A program made the position numbers and the translations under genes. The notes under the pieces were generated by a model. That model ran no database searches. It saw nothing but the letters and a program-made list of their open reading frames with translations, and had not been told where the DNA came from. A stretch of 64,000 bases of DNA, taken from NCBI GenBank assembly GCA_037157565.1, contig JAZHRO010000003.1, positions 65,164,501-65,228,500 on the forward strand, written 5' to 3'. The stretch comes from Thalassia testudinum. Its lineage: Eukaryota; Streptophyta; Magnoliopsida; Alismatales; Hydrocharitaceae. Shown piece by piece: positions 34,789 through 46,373 of the stretch (the stretch's first letter is position 1; every line of letters starts with the position of its first letter).

Positions 34789-35945
34789 GGCAACGCTTTT
34801 TGATTTTTTACATTTTTCCGCCTTATCTTTTACTTCACTTCTCTCCTTTCTTATTGAGATTGCAGGTACTCTTATGAGGCAAGCAAAAGAGGTAGATTGG
34901 AGTAAAGTGTTGTTGAAGGGTTTGTAAGTTTACCCCCACCTCCCCACCCACTAGATTTCATTCCATCACCTAATAACACAAACCCTAATTAACCTAGGAG
35001 CTTGAATAAACTCTAAGGTTAGTTTTTTATTGTTTGTTTGTCACCTTCACCTGCCTCACCCTCCACATATAAAAGAAAAATTTTTAAAAATCTCACAGTG
35101 GTACATAACCTCTTCTGATTTTCAAACTCAACCGGTAAACCGATCTTTGGAGAAGGTACACACACCCAAACACATAATGGAGTAGAAATCAGATTAGGTA
35201 ACCACTTGTGTACCTAATTAAGTGGTGCATCAGGCCAATTGTTTGAGTTATTTAGGCCGCACCACTTCAACTAAAAATAACTCATCAAGTAGCTGCCAAA
35301 TAGGTTCAACTTTTAGGGATTTACTAGGCACTCCACATTCTTTTAAGTTTTAAAAGAAAACATCTTCACCTGTGCTTTGAAAACCTGGTGTGTTAACTGA
35401 ATTTGATTGAATACACCTAAAGTTAAATCCTAAAAGCTACTAAGTAAGATTTAAACCCTAAAACTCACCGCATCCAAAAATAATCTTGCTTGAAAATCAT
35501 TGGTTGTGCACGCACACACATATCAATCAATTATTAAGGGCACAACCCAGATAAAGGGCCCATCACATTCCAAAGCGCATTCAAACCTAACCCTAATTAA
35601 AACAGAGTAGATGTTAACCCTAAGGATTGGACTCGCTTTTTGGAGCCTAGATCGAGATTATTTTCGATCAGTCTATTTCTACCGTTCAATCTGATGTTTA
35701 GCTAGGGGAGTAGAATCAAACAATCGTGGCTGGGGGGTACACTAGGAACCGAAGGCGCAAGCCAAAAGAAGAACCTTCTCCCTAGTCCCTCCCTCTAACT
35801 AGTTGGATTGAACGGAAAGAACTAGATCAAATCAATTCTTTATCTCAAGGTGGGTTCTGGGAGTTTGTAGGTCTTTAGGCTAGCTCACTTAATGACAAGC
35901 TTGTTTATTTGTATTGCAGGGCACCTTTCTTTCTCCCATTCCGTC
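34789..35945 (+). other. Element C leader
   Basis: Noncoding. 35690-35800 matches the leader block of A and B (GGGGAGTAGAATCAAACAAT.. then GGCGCAAGCC..AAGAAGAACCTTCTCCC). An acceptor-like TTTGTATTGCAG sits just before the start codon. Confidence 0.65.
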
Positions 35946-36722
35946 ATGGATCCTTCCACATCCTATTCGCACTACCACTCCTACCCTTCTACCACTACTT
36001 ATTCCCAAAATGATTATTATTTCAACCAAACTTATTCTCATCCATCTTCTAGTTGGGATAATCTTGATTGGGGACACAGTTCCGAACCTCTGTGTTTAGG
36101 GTCTAACCCTGAACACCATAATCTTGATTCTTATCCTTCTCCGAGCTACATCGATTATAGATCAATGCCCTCATTTGGACAACCTAATATGATCTACAAT
36201 CAAGAAGGATATGCTGATCCTTACCCTTCCTCATATTACATTGCTTATAGGTCATCACCTCCTCATGGACAACCTGAAATGATCTATTATCAGGGAGGGT
36301 GTCAAGAACCTCAATTCATTAACTCCCCTGCACTGAACCCAAATTCGCCCAACCCTGAACCAAACCATTTGGTTCAGGTGAACCAAGTCCAAGATAAGGT
36401 ATTGGCTAACTTAAGGAATACCATACAATCTTTAGAAGCTCAGCCAACACTTCGCACTAAAGAATTGGAGCCCTTGATTGAAATGATTGATGATCTGAAC
36501 AAGTATTTGTTGGATTGGCTCCAGGATGTTATGGATAAGGGCCCGGGTGAGTTTTTACTTGGGAAGTTATCTAACTTGAGGATGAAATTTGTGGTTACTT
36601 TAGTTCAATCATGGGATGATTCCCAGGATGAACCCCCTTCAAGAGAGCCAATGTCAGAACCTGCTCAGGCACCTGTTGGGGGGACACGTGTTACGAGATC
36701 GGGATTGACTAGATTGGTCTAG
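35946..36722 (+). CDS. Element C Tyr/Pro-rich protein, N-terminal frame
   Basis: I do not recognise the family. From the ATG at 35946 the frame runs 258 codons to TAG at 36720. The first third is Ser/Tyr/His-rich. Residues about 56-120 hold two tandem copies of a repeat of about 30 residues (YIDYRSMPSFGQPNMIYNQE and YIAYRSSPPHGQPEMIYYQG). A Pro/Asn linker and a helical segment follow (DKVLANLRNTIQSLEAQ; LEPLIEMIDDLNKYLLDWLQ), then an acidic, Arg-containing end (GGTRVTRSGLTRLV). The end recalls the TRSGK tail of Gag in this group, which hints at a remote Gag origin, but no zinc knuckle is present. The TAG is likely a former CAG, with coding continuing at 36735 in another frame. Similar proteins sit in B and D. 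Confidence 0.6.
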   Translation: MDPSTSYSHYHSYPSTTTYSQNDYYFNQTYSHPSSSWDNLDWGHSSEPLCLGSNPEHHNLDSYPSPSYIDYRSMPSFGQPNMIYNQEGYADPYPSSYYIAYRSSPPHGQPEMIYYQGGCQEPQFINSPALNPNSPNPEPNHLVQVNQVQDKVLANLRNTIQSLEAQPTLRTKELEPLIEMIDDLNKYLLDWLQDVMDKGPGEFLLGKLSNLRMKFVVTLVQSWDDSQDEPPSREPMSEPAQAPVGGTRVTRSGLTRLV

Positions 36723-36734
36723 AGTAACCAATTA

Positions 36735-37650
36735 AGGATGAACTGATTTCTTCACCTAAGATCCTTGAGCCAGGGTACAAGGAAACATATGTCTCCATGG
36801 ATCATAAAGTGATTGATGATTTTGAGGCATACATCAATGCAGATTTAGATTTCTTTGATTCTGAAGGTAAAGAATCATTATGCGAAGTCTCACATGAGTT
36901 TATAGAACACGATTTTAGTAAGACAATTGGGCCTGAGGAATTCAATAAATCATTTGATGGCCCTAAAATTGAGGAACTTGATCATGTTGGGGCTCGCATG
37001 GTGGATTCAGATTCTAATTTCATGAAGGATTCAATTCAAAGATCCATTCCTCAATTACACCCCTTTAAGTATATTGACGATTATGTTTTTGAGATCATTA
37101 GACCCAAGTCAATTCTGATTCGGTCACATCTTTTAGACTTGGAAATTTCAGATGGGGTGATTAATATGTAGGAGGTCCTGGAATTTGAAATCCTAATTGC
37201 GGAGGATAGAAAGTGGGAAATGATGATATGGGAAGTTAATTCCGGAGGAAGTAAAAGATCGACTCTAAGGGTTCCAATTTGTCTAAAACTCCCAACCTTC
37301 TACTAGGACCCTTATGACATCTTTTTAGAGGATGTCTGACCCAAGCTCACATTCATTGATTATCCTTTTGAGCTTGATTTCTCTGTAACCTGACTTTTTG
37401 GTCTTAGGTTTCATCCTCACAAATCGCAGCCTGACCCCGCTTGCATATTGATCTCAGGTTTTGGATAATTTTTATCCAGAACCTTAGATATACTCGACCA
37501 TGGGGTATGGGTCTGCATCACAATCTGATCCATATCTGTGGATATCTGCTTGTAGGTCCTAAGGTGAATCTTTTTATTCTGATTTTGACCTGCACCTGTG
37601 AATTCTTTATTTCTTCTTCTTTGTATAGTGTGCCTAGCTGAATGCACTAA
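36735..37650 (+). pseudogene. Element C acidic protein, C-terminal part, broken
   Basis: Continues the preceding frame after a shift: DELISSPKILEPGYKETYVS, then from 36797 VIDDFEAYINADLDFFDSEG, SLCEVSHEFIEHDFSKTIGP, FNKSFDGPKIEELDHVGARM, to TAG at 37169-37171. After that TAG the same frame remains readable for some distance (EILIAEDRKWEMMIWEV), with further stops. Acidic, without known domains. Probably dead. Confidence 0.5.
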
Positions 37651-38124
37651 ATTCAGCACGTATACAGTTTGTTATCATCTTGGAGCCAACCTGATATTCA
37701 CGTAATTCAGGTGCTTTCTACTCTACTCCACTCTATTTCATGTCTTTATAATATAATGAGGATATTATATTAGATAGTCAAGGGGGGTGGATATTCATCA
37801 TTGAATTATTTCATCATCTACATAGATTCTTTTTGTTTTCTTTTTATTTTTTAAAAAAACTTGTTGAATTAAGAAAGAATAATTGGCCATTAGGATTTTT
37901 CAAACTTAGGGAATAATATAGTGGGATCTGAACACTTAGACCCTTCCAGTCTTCGAGCTTAATCAGCCCGGATGTCCACTAAAATGTGGACTTGTTTCTT
38001 GAGTTATCACCATTCTAAATTCATATTTTAATTAGTTAAATAAGTTGGGGTGACAAGTACATGACTTATCAACCCGTCTTATGATTCGAGGGGATTTTAA
38101 GTCTAAGCATCTACACACTATTGG
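37651..38124 (+). other. Element C 3' untranslated module, left of D
   Basis: Contains AGTCAAGGGGGGTGG (37777-37791), an inner polypurine-like site, and AT-rich sequence. Ends in ATTGG, the duplicated target of D. Confidence 0.55.
38120..38124. repeat. Target site duplication ATTGG of element D (pair 46369-46373)
   Basis: Perfect 5-bp match; the flanks outside it belong to element C. Confidence 0.9.
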
Positions 38125-39973
38125 TGATTAGCCCATATTCGTGGGCTATTTAAGTATCTAAATGTCTAGACATTAAATTAATTTTAACATTTAGGTAGCA
38201 TACATTAGGATGTAAATAAATTAATTCATATTTTTAGCTTAAGTACATAATTCATGCAATTAGAATTAACCTAGGGTTGCATACATTTAATTAATTAATT
38301 AATTAGATGCAATATTTTAATTAACATAGAAGTTAAGGTGTTATGTATAAATAACCCTAATTATTTTATTCTTTTTCTCCTTGCACAGGTAACTCCTCCG
38401 GCTCCGCCTCCTCCTGCGCATCACATTCATGCTACGGCATTTTGAATTTGAATTCAACGTGGCCATGGCTACAAAAGGAGAAGGGAGAGCCGTCGTTGAG
38501 AGGAGGCCCCCACCCCTATTCATCACTGTGCAGAGAGTGCACCACTCTCATCCACTCCACCAACACCAGCCTCAACTGTGGTGGCAAGCCTCTACCACCG
38601 TGGGCGTGTGGTGTGACAGGCCGAATTGCCATTCGGAGCTTGCTCGCATCACCGTGAATGCACGCTGCTCTACCATAAGCACACACAGGCATGCATGCTA
38701 CCATCTTCACTGCCATCACCAGCATCCACCTCCATCTTCTTTCCCATCCTCTATTTTTCCTCCATTCACCAAAAAGAACCCAAAAACCTCGCCACTTCCA
38801 CGCGCAGCTTCCAGCTGCTACACACACCTGCTCACTCCTCACCGCAGCCACCTTCAGCCCTGTCAAGCGTGCCACCGCACTTCCATCCTTCAGCGCATCC
38901 ACCTCCAGCGCATACACCAACACCGTGCACCATCTGCCTGCGCGCGCCTTCACCAGCAATGCCTGCAACCCACCGCACGCCCTTACTTCATCTCCAGCAC
39001 ACCCTGCTAAGCGCCCCAGCCACCGCACGCCCACGTCTCCTCGCCTTAGTGTCTACACAAACCTGCATTATCATCTGCAGCGCACCCTGCAGAGCCTGCA
39101 CCTCCACCTGCCCCCACTGCAGCACCCGCGTGCCTTCACCAGCAGTGCCTGCAACCGCCTGGCCACAAGCGCCCGCACGCCCAAGTGGCTTGCAGAGCGC
39201 CCGTGCGCCTACGCACCCACGCCTCCGCGCGCCTGCAGCGCCCCTAGCACCTGCGTGCGCCTTCACCAGCAAGCGCGGCCAGTAGCAGGCTCCTCCACCG
39301 CCGCCACTCCTTTCCTCCGGTAGGCCAGCTCCGGCCATCTCACGACGCACAACCGCCACCACCGCGAAGGCCTCACTTCAGCCGACCTCTTATAGGAGTA
39401 GCTCCTCGAATGAGCCTCTCTCCCATGCACGAGGAGAAGAGAGGTAGAATCCTCTGCTTTTACTTTAATTAGTAATTACATTTAAATGCCATTGCCAAAC
39501 TTTCATTTTTGTTTTAATATTTGAAATATTAAGTAAAATTGCGACTTCATACTCAAGCTTTCTTACAATTGCGTGGCTTTTGTGATTCACATTGTTTGAC
39601 ATTGGTTTTGGATTAAGATGTGCACAAATTTTCTCTAATGCATGTCAATCGAAAATTACATAAATTCATCACATATTTATTGAATATTTCAGTGAGGAAA
39701 AATTGCACATCTACCCTTACATTTTTGAATTATTGTGTATCTTCTTTCTGTCACATTTCATGTCAGATTTGACTATGGATTTCGCACTTGATTAAACAAA
39801 TGCGAAATAATCGAGATTTTATTGCGTCATTGCCTCCCTGTGGACACGACCCACTCATCTGCGAGTGGTTTAATTTTAATTTTAATTATTTTGTTAAGCG
39901 ATTTTCCACCACTTTGATCCTACATCGATAAATCATCTTAATACATTATTCGAAAGTGAAAACCATCTTATCA
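38125..39973 (+). repeat. Element D 5' LTR
   Basis: 1849 bp. Begins with a hairpin, TAGCCCA and TGGGCTA around a 6-base loop, just inside TGAT. TATA box at 38346. 38400-39400 is C-rich with internal repeats of CGCCTTCACCAGCA (about 38945, 39132, 39249) and is open in up to five frames. The open frames of up to 219 codons there are compositional, since the same region is repeated in the 3' LTR with shifted stops. It ends with the 'gcctccctgtggacacgacc' block. Confidence 0.92.
38346..38354 (+). promoter_or_regulatory. TATA box of 5' LTR D
   Basis: TATAAATAA; repeated at 44679-44687 (3' LTR) and 49715-49723 (element E). Confidence 0.65.
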
Positions 39974-39975
39974 AA

Positions 39976-39993
39976 TGGCACCGTTGCCGGGGA
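39976..39993 (+). other. Element D primer-binding site (tRNA-Asp)
   Basis: TGGCACCGTTGCCGGGGA, one mismatch to the tRNA-Asp complement, 2 bp after the LTR. Confidence 0.92.
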
Positions 39994-41275
39994 GGCAACA
40001 GGCTTAATTAAATCGCATTCATTCATTCGTTCACATTGGTTTAAATTTTGAATCATATTTAACTTTGAATTTTTTTTTTGATGCGAGTGCAACAATCTGC
40101 GACACACATTCTACGACTCGCAATCACACTAGCCATCGTGAAAGGCAACCCTTGACGTCGCCAGAGGAGAAATTGTTCGAGCTACCTTGCAATGGACTAG
40201 ATCACTAGGAGGAGAAGGACGAGGATGTGAAAATCATCTTTGCACATTTAGTCGTTGATTTGATTAGAGTAGAATTAAGACTTTAGACTTAATTTTTCAT
40301 TGCACATTTGGTTTGAAACCCTTGTTCTGGGGTACAGTTGAGGGGTTTGTTCCCCAATTTTGTTTCAGGCCCATGTTGGGTAATTTTTGGGAACCTGTTC
40401 CCTTTTCTTTAGATTTAGGTTTTTAATTTATTTTGTGGATTGTTTACCTTTAATTTGCTTGTGCATAAGTAGCTAAAAAAAACTAAAAAAAAAAGAGCTA
40501 CCTGCTAGAAGCTACTTGCCCTTAGGTCGAATCATTTAGGACTGAATGAGCAGCATCTAGATCTAATTCTTATCTTGCATATTGCATGAAGAATGCTGGA
40601 ATCAAGTATGCACTTTTAACTTTGCATTTCTACATGTCATGCAAATGCATTTGGACTAATTTCAAGACCATCTAATCTGTATTGAATAGATCTAACAAGT
40701 GGTCACACATTTTCTAGAAAAATGACTAATTAAAGGAGGGACATTTTAAAAACCAAGGTTTTGATTTTCAAACTTGGTGTGCGATTCAAAATTCAAAATC
40801 TTTTGTAGTGTATGCATACTTATATCTCTTGCACCACGGCACGCTTTTAGACACTCCTTAGGTTTGGAAATACTAGGACAAGAGCTCTCCTATCATTGGA
40901 TTCTGAAGTGTTTAGAACTTGAGATCAAAGGTTTTGTAACTCCAAAGAGGAGGATACCCTGCCACGGATTTTTGGGGGTAGTTGAGAAGCACCGTGAAAG
41001 CACAACTTCAAAGGAAGGCTTAGGCCTACTTGCATCCCTCGATCTTCCATCTTTGGAGTTGCTCTACCATTTGAGATTTAGGGAAGAACACCTAAGCTCC
41101 AACTAGGTCTTCTTAGGCAAGCCGTAGGTCAACAACAAGCGCGTAAATTGATTGAACAAATTGTATTGTCACCTACAATCTGATTTAAAATCAAAAGCCT
41201 AAATTGGGAAAGACCTAAAAAGTCCTTTTTGAATTGTGTTTTACTTGGGGAATTCTGATTGAGATGTGAGTTAGA
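39994..41275 (+). other. Element D leader
   Basis: Noncoding leader. 40155-40560 is matched by 50630-50997 of element E. The 110-codon open stretch at 40774-41106 lies within it and has no support as a gene. Confidence 0.65.
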
Positions 41276-42744
41276 ATGGACCACATGGATTTTCATCCTT
41301 TCACATCTTGCCCACACCCTTACCCCCACTCTGCACTCTTTGATCCCATACACCAAGATAGTCCATCCTTTGATAGACATAATGACAATCATTGGGATTC
41401 GTTTTACTCCTATTATAGGAGTATTGGCCTGGTTAAGCCCCAAATCAGTGAGCAAAACCTGGGAGCAGGATTTACTTTGCCCAATATCCCACACACCATA
41501 GAAATACCCAACCCACCTCCTTGAATAATTATAATGGTTGGACAGACACTCTTGGGTACTATAAGCCTGAGCCTGACTTCTCTCATGATAGAAATGACCT
41601 CTCCTCCTTGAAGATGGAAATACAGAAAATGTAAGACGAAATGATTGAATTGTTAGGAGAATCTTTGAGAGCAGGCCAACAAGAAAGAGATGAAATTAGA
41701 CATCCAATCTACCCCATTGAGGATGACATACACCCATCTAAAATTGATGCATCTCCCATGGGAGAGCTACACTTTAAGTTGGAGGGAAATTTTGGGGATT
41801 ATGTAAGGGAGAATAACTACTTTTCGAGGATCGATTTTGAAACCTCCCCATTAGATGACACTTCCTTGAGAGATCCACTCTTTAAGTGGGAGGAAGATAC
41901 ATATGAAAGTAGCTATGCATTGGATGAAGAAAGGTGGCAACCCGAGGAAGATGATGATAAGGTTGAGTATCTACTTGAATTATATTGGAGTCAAAAGAAG
42001 GAAATGATGGTACCATTGGAAGACCTCGACCCAGATGATAGTATTTTCGTGACATTTGATGAAGTGGGTCAGAGTCAAGTTGTTAATCCTACCCTCCCTT
42101 CTGATCACGAGATGGAACTCAAGCCCACCCTTAGGGAACCTAACCCTAAAAAAATTGACCTATCTGAGGAGTCTGATGTTACAAGTGTAAACCATTTACC
42201 TCAGATAGAGTACCCTAGGGGATTTGTTGAGATATTAAGTGATTCTAGACCACATGTATATGATGAATCATATGTTGAGGAGAAAGACGAATTATATGAG
42301 GAACCTACATTCAAGATTTGGAGTGATACTAAAGGTGATTATGTCTTATTTGAAGAGTTAACCCCTGAGGATGTCACAAATTTGACCAAATTAGGTTTCC
42401 TTAGCACACCCATTGATGATATTTCTCCTCATGATGAAATGATGGAAAATTTGGAAGCAACTTCTAAGATTTATGTGGATACACATATAAACTCCAGGGA
42501 AGATTTGAGTAAAGAACAAGAACCCGAAGATGACATTGATAGGATAATCCATAGATCTGTTACTTCCAACCTTCCTTCATTTGTTTCGAACTCAACCTCT
42601 GATTCGCTTATGTCTGAAGGCGAAATTTTGACTCCTGATGAAGTGCAGGAAGATACTTGAGATAGTGCAAGGAATGCTAGGGATGTAATTGAGGATTTGG
42701 AAAGATTGTTAGGGATGGACACTGAGCTGATTAAACCAACCTAG
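41276..42744 (+). pseudogene. Element D acidic protein, nearly intact frame
   Basis: Unknown family. It starts MDHMDFHPFTSCPHPYPHS, His/Pro/Tyr-rich, and shifts frame near 41522 into NNYNGWTDTLGYYKPEPD. A TAA at 41632-41634 lies before a 340-codon open run (41641-42660) that is strongly acidic: WEEDTYESSYALDEERWQPE, YVEEKDELYEEPTFKIWSDT, EGEILTPDEVQEDT. After TGA at 42658 the same frame reads DSARNARDVIEDLERLLG to TAG at 42742. The stops look like CAA, CGA and CAG codons changed by C-to-T. No known domain. It stands where Gag-Pol would be. B and C have similar proteins by composition and position, though residue identity is low by eye. Confidence 0.6.
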
Positions 42745-42749
42745 ATCTT

Positions 42750-43085
42750 ATGGCCATCCCTCAACCTCGAAACTTGGACACCCTAGATGATCCTTGCCTT
42801 AGAGATTTGCTCACTTTTGTTCTGACCGGGGGGCTTAACAAACCAATATTTCCTGTAATGGAGTATCGGGTATGGATTGATGATTTCTTTAGTCAGTCCA
42901 TTACCCTGGGGGTTTATCTCTGCACCTTTCCTTCCCCATTCTTTTTGGAGGATCCTTGCCATCCTCCCCTTACCCCTTTGGTGGTTGTTATGCCAGTTTA
43001 TCCTTTAGAACCTCTTCTGGTGACTTGGGAAGATTTTATTCCCATCCTGGTTGGGCGAGCATTTGCTATCAAGATTCATCATTAG
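42750..43085 (+). pseudogene. Element D acidic protein, C-terminal piece
   Basis: A 111-codon frame, shifted relative to the preceding one: PRNLDTLDDPCLRDLLTFVL, GLNKPIFPVMEYRVWIDDFF, then Pro/Leu-rich. Likely the end of the same protein. Not recognised. Confidence 0.45.
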
Positions 43086-43268
43086 CTCGCCAACATCCTA
43101 GGTTACCTATTTTCTAGGTCGGCATACTTTTCTCATTTTTAGGGCCTATTTCTGTGATCCTTGAACCTGATTTGCAGGTTCTTTGGCTACTCGGTTGCTA
43201 ACAAAAGAACTGTAGCCCATCTCTGACCCAGGTAATATCCTTCTATGCAATGAGGACATTGCAGATTT

Positions 43269-43283
43269 TAGGCATGGGGGGGT
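43269..43283 (+). other. Element D inner polypurine-like site
   Basis: TAGGCATGGGGGGGT after GAGGACATTGCAGATTT. The same phrase with few changes occurs in F at 60705-60738. Confidence 0.65.
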
Positions 43284-44441
43284 GTACTTGGGGATATACA
43301 TAGCATAGTGCATTCATGCATTTAATTAAAGCATTCTACATTACATACATTTACATTGAAAAAAAAAATATTTTTTGTAATTATTGAGCTTAACTGGCTA
43401 GACCCTGCATTCTTAACCAAATCAGAACTCTAGGTTAGACTAAGTTGATTCTAGGATCAAACTTTAGAAGCTAAGTGAGCTACTAGCTTTAGAACTTTAG
43501 GGTCCTTTGTGGACTTAAAAACTTAAGTAGGAGTTAAGTTGCGGACCATTCCTCAAGAGGTTGAGGAAGGAAAGCTAGGGATTGAGTTAAAAGGTTGGGG
43601 TAGTACCTGGAGTCTTGTTCTACCTTTTGGTTTACGGGTCCTTGTAACTCAAGCATCCAAATTTCACACACTTGGTCTTGTGTAAGTAAGTGATCACCTT
43701 AATTCCTTTCTTAAAAGAAATTTGGTTCTCTTAGTTTTGACTTAGGAGAGGCTTGAAAATAGAATTTGATTGGAAGAGTTCCTGCCGTAGGAGAGGTGGA
43801 GTATATACTCACCTTGAGGATGCGATGATAACATATTACCTCCTTAGCGCTTGTCTTTTAGGATATCCATCCTACTGGGGGCATGTAAGTGCATTGTGCA
43901 GTTCAGGTACCATGGGTGGCCCAATCTTGAAGTGCCAATTGCCACAGGCCTAAATTCGCATAAGAAATCCATAGGCGATACTATCTCGAAGTGTCGATTG
44001 CCAAGAGTTCTTGGGGTTGCTATGGGCGGTGCTATCTTGAAGCATCGAAAGCCAGGCACCCTTCGAGGTACGGTGATGGGGACAATGAATCCGACACAGA
44101 TCGTGTTGATAGCTGATCAGAGGTTAGACTTAGAGGAATCAAACAAAAAAAAAATATTATTAAAAAAAAGCCTTTTTCCTTTAACTTAAATAACTCAGAC
44201 CAATGCACATGCACGGATGCTTTAATCTCAGGGATCAATAAACCTTAGGGTAGAGTCAGAAATTAGAGAAACTTATGCCTGCAACCTGTCTTTAGCCGAC
44301 CTAGTCTGTAACTTAGCAACTACTTGGGAACCTTAGGTCTAAAGTTTGAACTTAATATGTTTCTAAAGGAAGACCGATTGGGTTGGCTAGTTTACTTGGA
44401 GTGCTAGGTATTGCTTGATTTTGCTAGGGACTAGCAAAATC
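43284..44441 (+). other. Element D 3' module shared with F
   Basis: Noncoding, 1.16 kb. 43555-44090 matches 61130-61680 of F in order, including CTCAAGAGGTTG, 'gcgatgataacatat/gcgcaataacatat' and three copies of a motif of about 36-40 bp with CATGGG(C/T)GG...CGA(A/T)TGCCA (43910-44065). An A-run lies at 44142-44168. Confidence 0.7.
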
Positions 44442-44457
44442 TAGGCATGGGGGTATT
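44442..44457 (+). other. Element D polypurine tract at LTR border
   Basis: TAGGCATGGGGGTATT directly before the 3' LTR. Confidence 0.85.
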
Positions 44458-46368
44458 TGATTAGCCCATATTCGTGGGCTATTTAAATATCTAAATGTCT
44501 AGACATTAAATTAATTTTAACATTTAGGTAGCATACATTAGGATGTAAATAAATTAATTCATATTTTTAGCTTAAGTACATAATTCATGCATTTAGAATT
44601 AACCTAGGGTTGCATACATTTAATTAATTAATTAATTAGATGCATTATTTTAATTAACATAGAAGTTAAGGTGTTATGTATAAATAACCCTAATTATTTT
44701 ATTCTTTTATTCTTTTTCTCCTTGCACAGGTAACTCCTCCGACTCCGCCTCCTCCTCCTGTGCATCACATTCATGCTACGGCATTTTGAATTTGAAATCA
44801 GTGTGGTCGTGGCTACAAAAGGAGAAGGGAGAGTCGTCGTTGAGAGGAGGCCCCCACCCCTATTCATCACTGTGCAGAGAGTGCACCACTCTCATCCACT
44901 CCACTACCACCGGCCTCAACCGTGGCGGCAAGCCTCCACCATCGTGGGCGTGTGGTGTGATAGGCTGCACTGCCATTCGGAGCTTGCTCGCATCACAGTG
45001 AATGCACGCTGCTCCACCACAAGCACACACAGGCGTGCATGCTACCATCTTCACTGCCATCACCAACATCCACCTCCATCTTCTTTCCCATCCTCTGTTT
45101 TTCCTCCACTCACCAAAAAGAACCCAAAAACCTCACCACTTCCACGTACAGCTCCCAGCTGCTGCACACACCTGCCCGCTCCTCACTGCAGCCACCTTCA
45201 GCCCTGTCAAGCGTGCCACTACACTTCCATCCTCCAGCGCATCCACCTCCAGTGCACACGCCAACACCGCGCGCCATTTGCCTATGCGCACCTTCACCAA
45301 CAACGCCTGCAACCCACCGTGCACCCTCACTTCATCTCTAGCGCACTCTACCAAGCGCCCTAGCCACCGCACGCCTGCGTCTCCTCGCCTTAGCGCTTGC
45401 ATGCACCTGCGCCATCATTTGCAGCGCCCTCTGCAGCACCTTCAACGGCGCTAACAGAATGCCCGTGCGCACCTATGCACCCTACAGAGCCCGCACCTCC
45501 ACTCACCACAGCTGCAGCACTCGCGCGCCTTCACCAGCAGTGCTTGCAACCGCCCGGCCACAAGTGCCCGCTCACCCAAGTGGCCTGCAGAGCGCCCGTG
45601 CGCCCACGCGCCTACGCCTTCACGTGCCTGCAGCACCCCCAGCACCCACGCACACCTTCACCAACAAGCACGGCTAGCAGCAGGCTCCTCCACCATCGCC
45701 ACTCCTTTCCTTCGGCAGGTCAGCTCCAGCCATCTCACAACGCACAACCGCCACCACCGCGAAGGCCTCGCTTCAACCGACCTCTTGTAGGAGTGGCTCC
45801 TCAAATGAGCCTCTCTCCTGTGCGCGAGGAGGAGAGAGGTAGAATCCTCTGTTTTTACTTTAATTAGTAATTACATTTAAATGCCATTGCCAAACTTTCA
45901 TTTTTGTTTTAATATTTGAAATATTGAGTGAAATTGCAACTTCATACTCAAGCTTTCTTACAATTGCGTGGCTTTTGTGATTCACATTGTTTGACATTGA
46001 TTTTGGATTAAGATGTGCACAAATTTTCTCTAATGCATGTCAATTGGAAATTACATAAATTCATCACATATTTATTAAATATTTCAGTGAGGAAAAATTA
46101 CACATCTACCCTTACATTTTCGAGTTATTGTGCATCTTCTTTCCGTCACATTTCATGTCAGATTTGACTATGGATTTCGCACTTGATTCAACAAATGCAA
46201 AATAATTGAGATTTTATTGCGTCATTGCCTCCCTGTGGACACGACCCGCTCATCTGCGAGTGGTTTAATTTTAATTTTAATTATTTTGTTAAACGATTTT
46301 CCACCACTTTGATCCTACAATGATAAATCATCTTAATACATTATTCGAAAGTGAAAATCGTCTTATCA
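44458..46368 (+). repeat. Element D 3' LTR
   Basis: 1911 bp, direct repeat of 38125-39973 with base changes and small indels. Same start hairpin, TATA box and C-rich centre. Confidence 0.92.
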
Positions 46369-46373
46369 ATTGG

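Larger units (their letters stand above)
38125..46368 (+). mobile_element. Element D: non-autonomous LTR retrotransposon, 8.2 kb
   Basis: Complete plus-strand element nested in C: LTRs 38125-39973 and 44458-46368, primer site 39976, LTR-border polypurine tract at 44442, target duplication ATTGG. The interior holds one acidic reading frame (41276-43085) and a 3' module shared with the pol-bearing element F, but no gag or pol. The shared module and similar second polypurine site suggest F-type proteins acted in trans (inference). LTR copies are still close, so it is among the younger insertions. Confidence 0.93.

Noticed and set aside
38626..39323. Long plus-strand open frames (219 and 210 codons) as host genes
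   Set aside because: They lie wholly in LTR D, overlap each other and minus-strand frames, are Pro/Ala/His low complexity, and are broken differently in the 3' LTR copy.
40774..41106. 110-codon gene in element D
   Set aside because: Located in the leader, no recognisable features, and no counterpart in B or C.
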